Below are positions 63,425-64,000 of a DNA stretch of 64,000 nt, in pieces. How positions within the stretch are numbered: the first letter of the stretch is position 1; every line of letters starts with the position of its first letter. Where the stretch lies: assembly GCA_040398525.1 (NCBI GenBank), contig JBBATY010000006.1:1-64000 (forward strand), written 5' to 3'. The notes under the pieces were generated by a model that had not been told where the DNA came from, searched no databases, and saw nothing but the letters and a program-made list of their open reading frames with translations. Both the position numbers and the translations under genes were made by a program. The DNA is from VFMC01 sp040398525. Its GTDB lineage: Bacteria > Actinomycetota > Acidimicrobiia > Acidimicrobiales > Ilumatobacteraceae.

Positions 63425-64000
63425 GCGTCGTGCTGGACGCGCACCGGCATGAGCAGGTAGAGGAAGTCGGCGTTGCCGACGCCGCGCACGATGGCCGGCT
63501 TCAGTCCGTCGGTGGTCGACAGCGTGACCTCGTCGTCGGGCACGGCCTCGACACCGGCGGCCAGGTAGTCGGGGTTGAACGCCACCCGCAGCTCGTCGCC
63601 TGTGGCGGTGGCGTCGAGCTCTTCGCTGGCGTTGCCGATGTCCTGGGTGATGGTGGTGAGCTGCAGCGAGTCGGTGCCGATCTTCAACCGCAACACCGAC
63701 GTCGCCGTCGAGGTCTCGCGGGCCAGGATCTTCATGCGCTTGATCGCATCGAGCAGCTCGGCGCGGTTGACCGTCAGGATGTTCGGGTGGCTCGGCGGGA
63801 TGAGCTGGCGGTAGTTGGGGAAGTCGCCCGAGATCAACCGGGTGCTGAGCCTGGTGCCTGCGATCTCGAACGTGGCGTCGTTGTCGCCGAGGCGCAACGT
63901 GAGCTCTTGGCCGTCGCCGAGCACGCGCTGCAGTTCGGTGAGGGCGCGAGCCGGGACGAGCACCTTCTGGTCGGAGCCGAGCACACTCACACCGGGCAGG
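63421..64000 (-). CDS. dnaN: DNA polymerase III beta sliding clamp, C-terminal part
   Basis: The last 192 residues of DnaN; the gene continues beyond the window edge. Clamp-typical segments are LRLGDNDATFEIAGTRLSTRLI, FPNYRQLIPPSHPN and LTTITQDIGNASEELDATATG, ending with FLYLLMPVRV in the peptide-binding pocket region. The clamp tethers polymerases to DNA. The dnaA gene and origin should follow to the right. Confidence 0.97.
   Translation of the reverse strand, partial: LPGVSVLGSDQKVLVPARALTELQRVLGDGQELTLRLGDNDATFEIAGTRLSTRLISGDFPNYRQLIPPSHPNILTVNRAELLDAIKRMKILARETSTATSVLRLKIGTDSLQLTTITQDIGNASEELDATATGDELRVAFNPDYLAAGVEAVPDDEVTLSTTDGLKPAIVRGVGNADFLYLLMPVRVQHDA

Overview
The window is high-GC, densely packed DNA from an actinobacterium. 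No species can be proven from the sequence. The actinomycete cell-growth cluster (fhaA-fhaB-pstP-ftsW/rodA-pbpA-pknB-trpG/crgA), the dnaN-recF-dciA-gyrB-gyrA block, several F420-type luciferase-like monooxygenases and the absence of mycobacterial cell-wall genes fit a deep-branching lineage such as Acidimicrobiia (inference). Gene order resembles the origin-proximal region of Mycobacterium tuberculosis (Rv0001-Rv0020), including tRNA-Leu beside fhaA, crgA beside trpG, and a DUF3566 gene and tRNA-Ile beyond gyrA. Here, however, about 38 kb of metabolic genes lies between the two conserved blocks. The origin itself should lie just beyond position 64000.

Layout: 1-4.6 kb holds a methyltransferase, a zinc-type dehydrogenase and a DM13/response regulator/histidine kinase operon. 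4.8-6.7 kb holds a cytochrome P450 and a divergent TetR regulator that share two near-identical 18-bp palindromes. 6.9-15.6 kb is tRNA-Leu and the growth/division signalling operon: FHA adaptors, PP2C phosphatase, SEDS protein, class B PBP and PASTA kinase, followed by trpG and divergent crgA. 15.7-29.9 kb carries lipid and amine catabolism: thiolase, acyl-CoA ligase, dehydrogenase, aldolase, three class III aminotransferase domains (one fused to a small-molecule kinase), ferredoxin reductase, AlkB and a SpoU methylase. 30.0-36.1 kb is a coupled operon of a variant alkylsulfatase, a formylglycine sulfatase and an OafA-type acyltransferase. 36.1-39.4 kb has two histidine-kinase-like proteins, a LuxR-type regulator and tRNA-Ala. 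39.5-54.0 kb is mixed redox and membrane functions. 54.2-64.0 kb is tRNA-Ile, DUF3566, a TadE-like protein, gyrA with an intein, gyrB, dciA, a CPBP protease, recF and partial dnaN.

Two themes run through the whole window. First, many operons begin with a TAnnnT box only 6-8 nt before an ATG/GTG, which predicts leaderless mRNAs; these boxes also settle several start codons. Second, genes inside operons are joined by ATGA, GTGA or TGATG overlaps. The most notable items are the full-length homing-endonuclease intein placed directly after the gyrA catalytic tyrosine, the kinase-phospholyase fusion enzyme, a variant metallo-sulfatase with changed metal ligands, a 12-codon leader ORF overlapping the pknB start, and an unlisted 46-residue membrane protein that heads an operon. 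I found no CRISPR array, insertion sequence, rRNA or prophage, and no gene-free stretch longer than about 270 bases.
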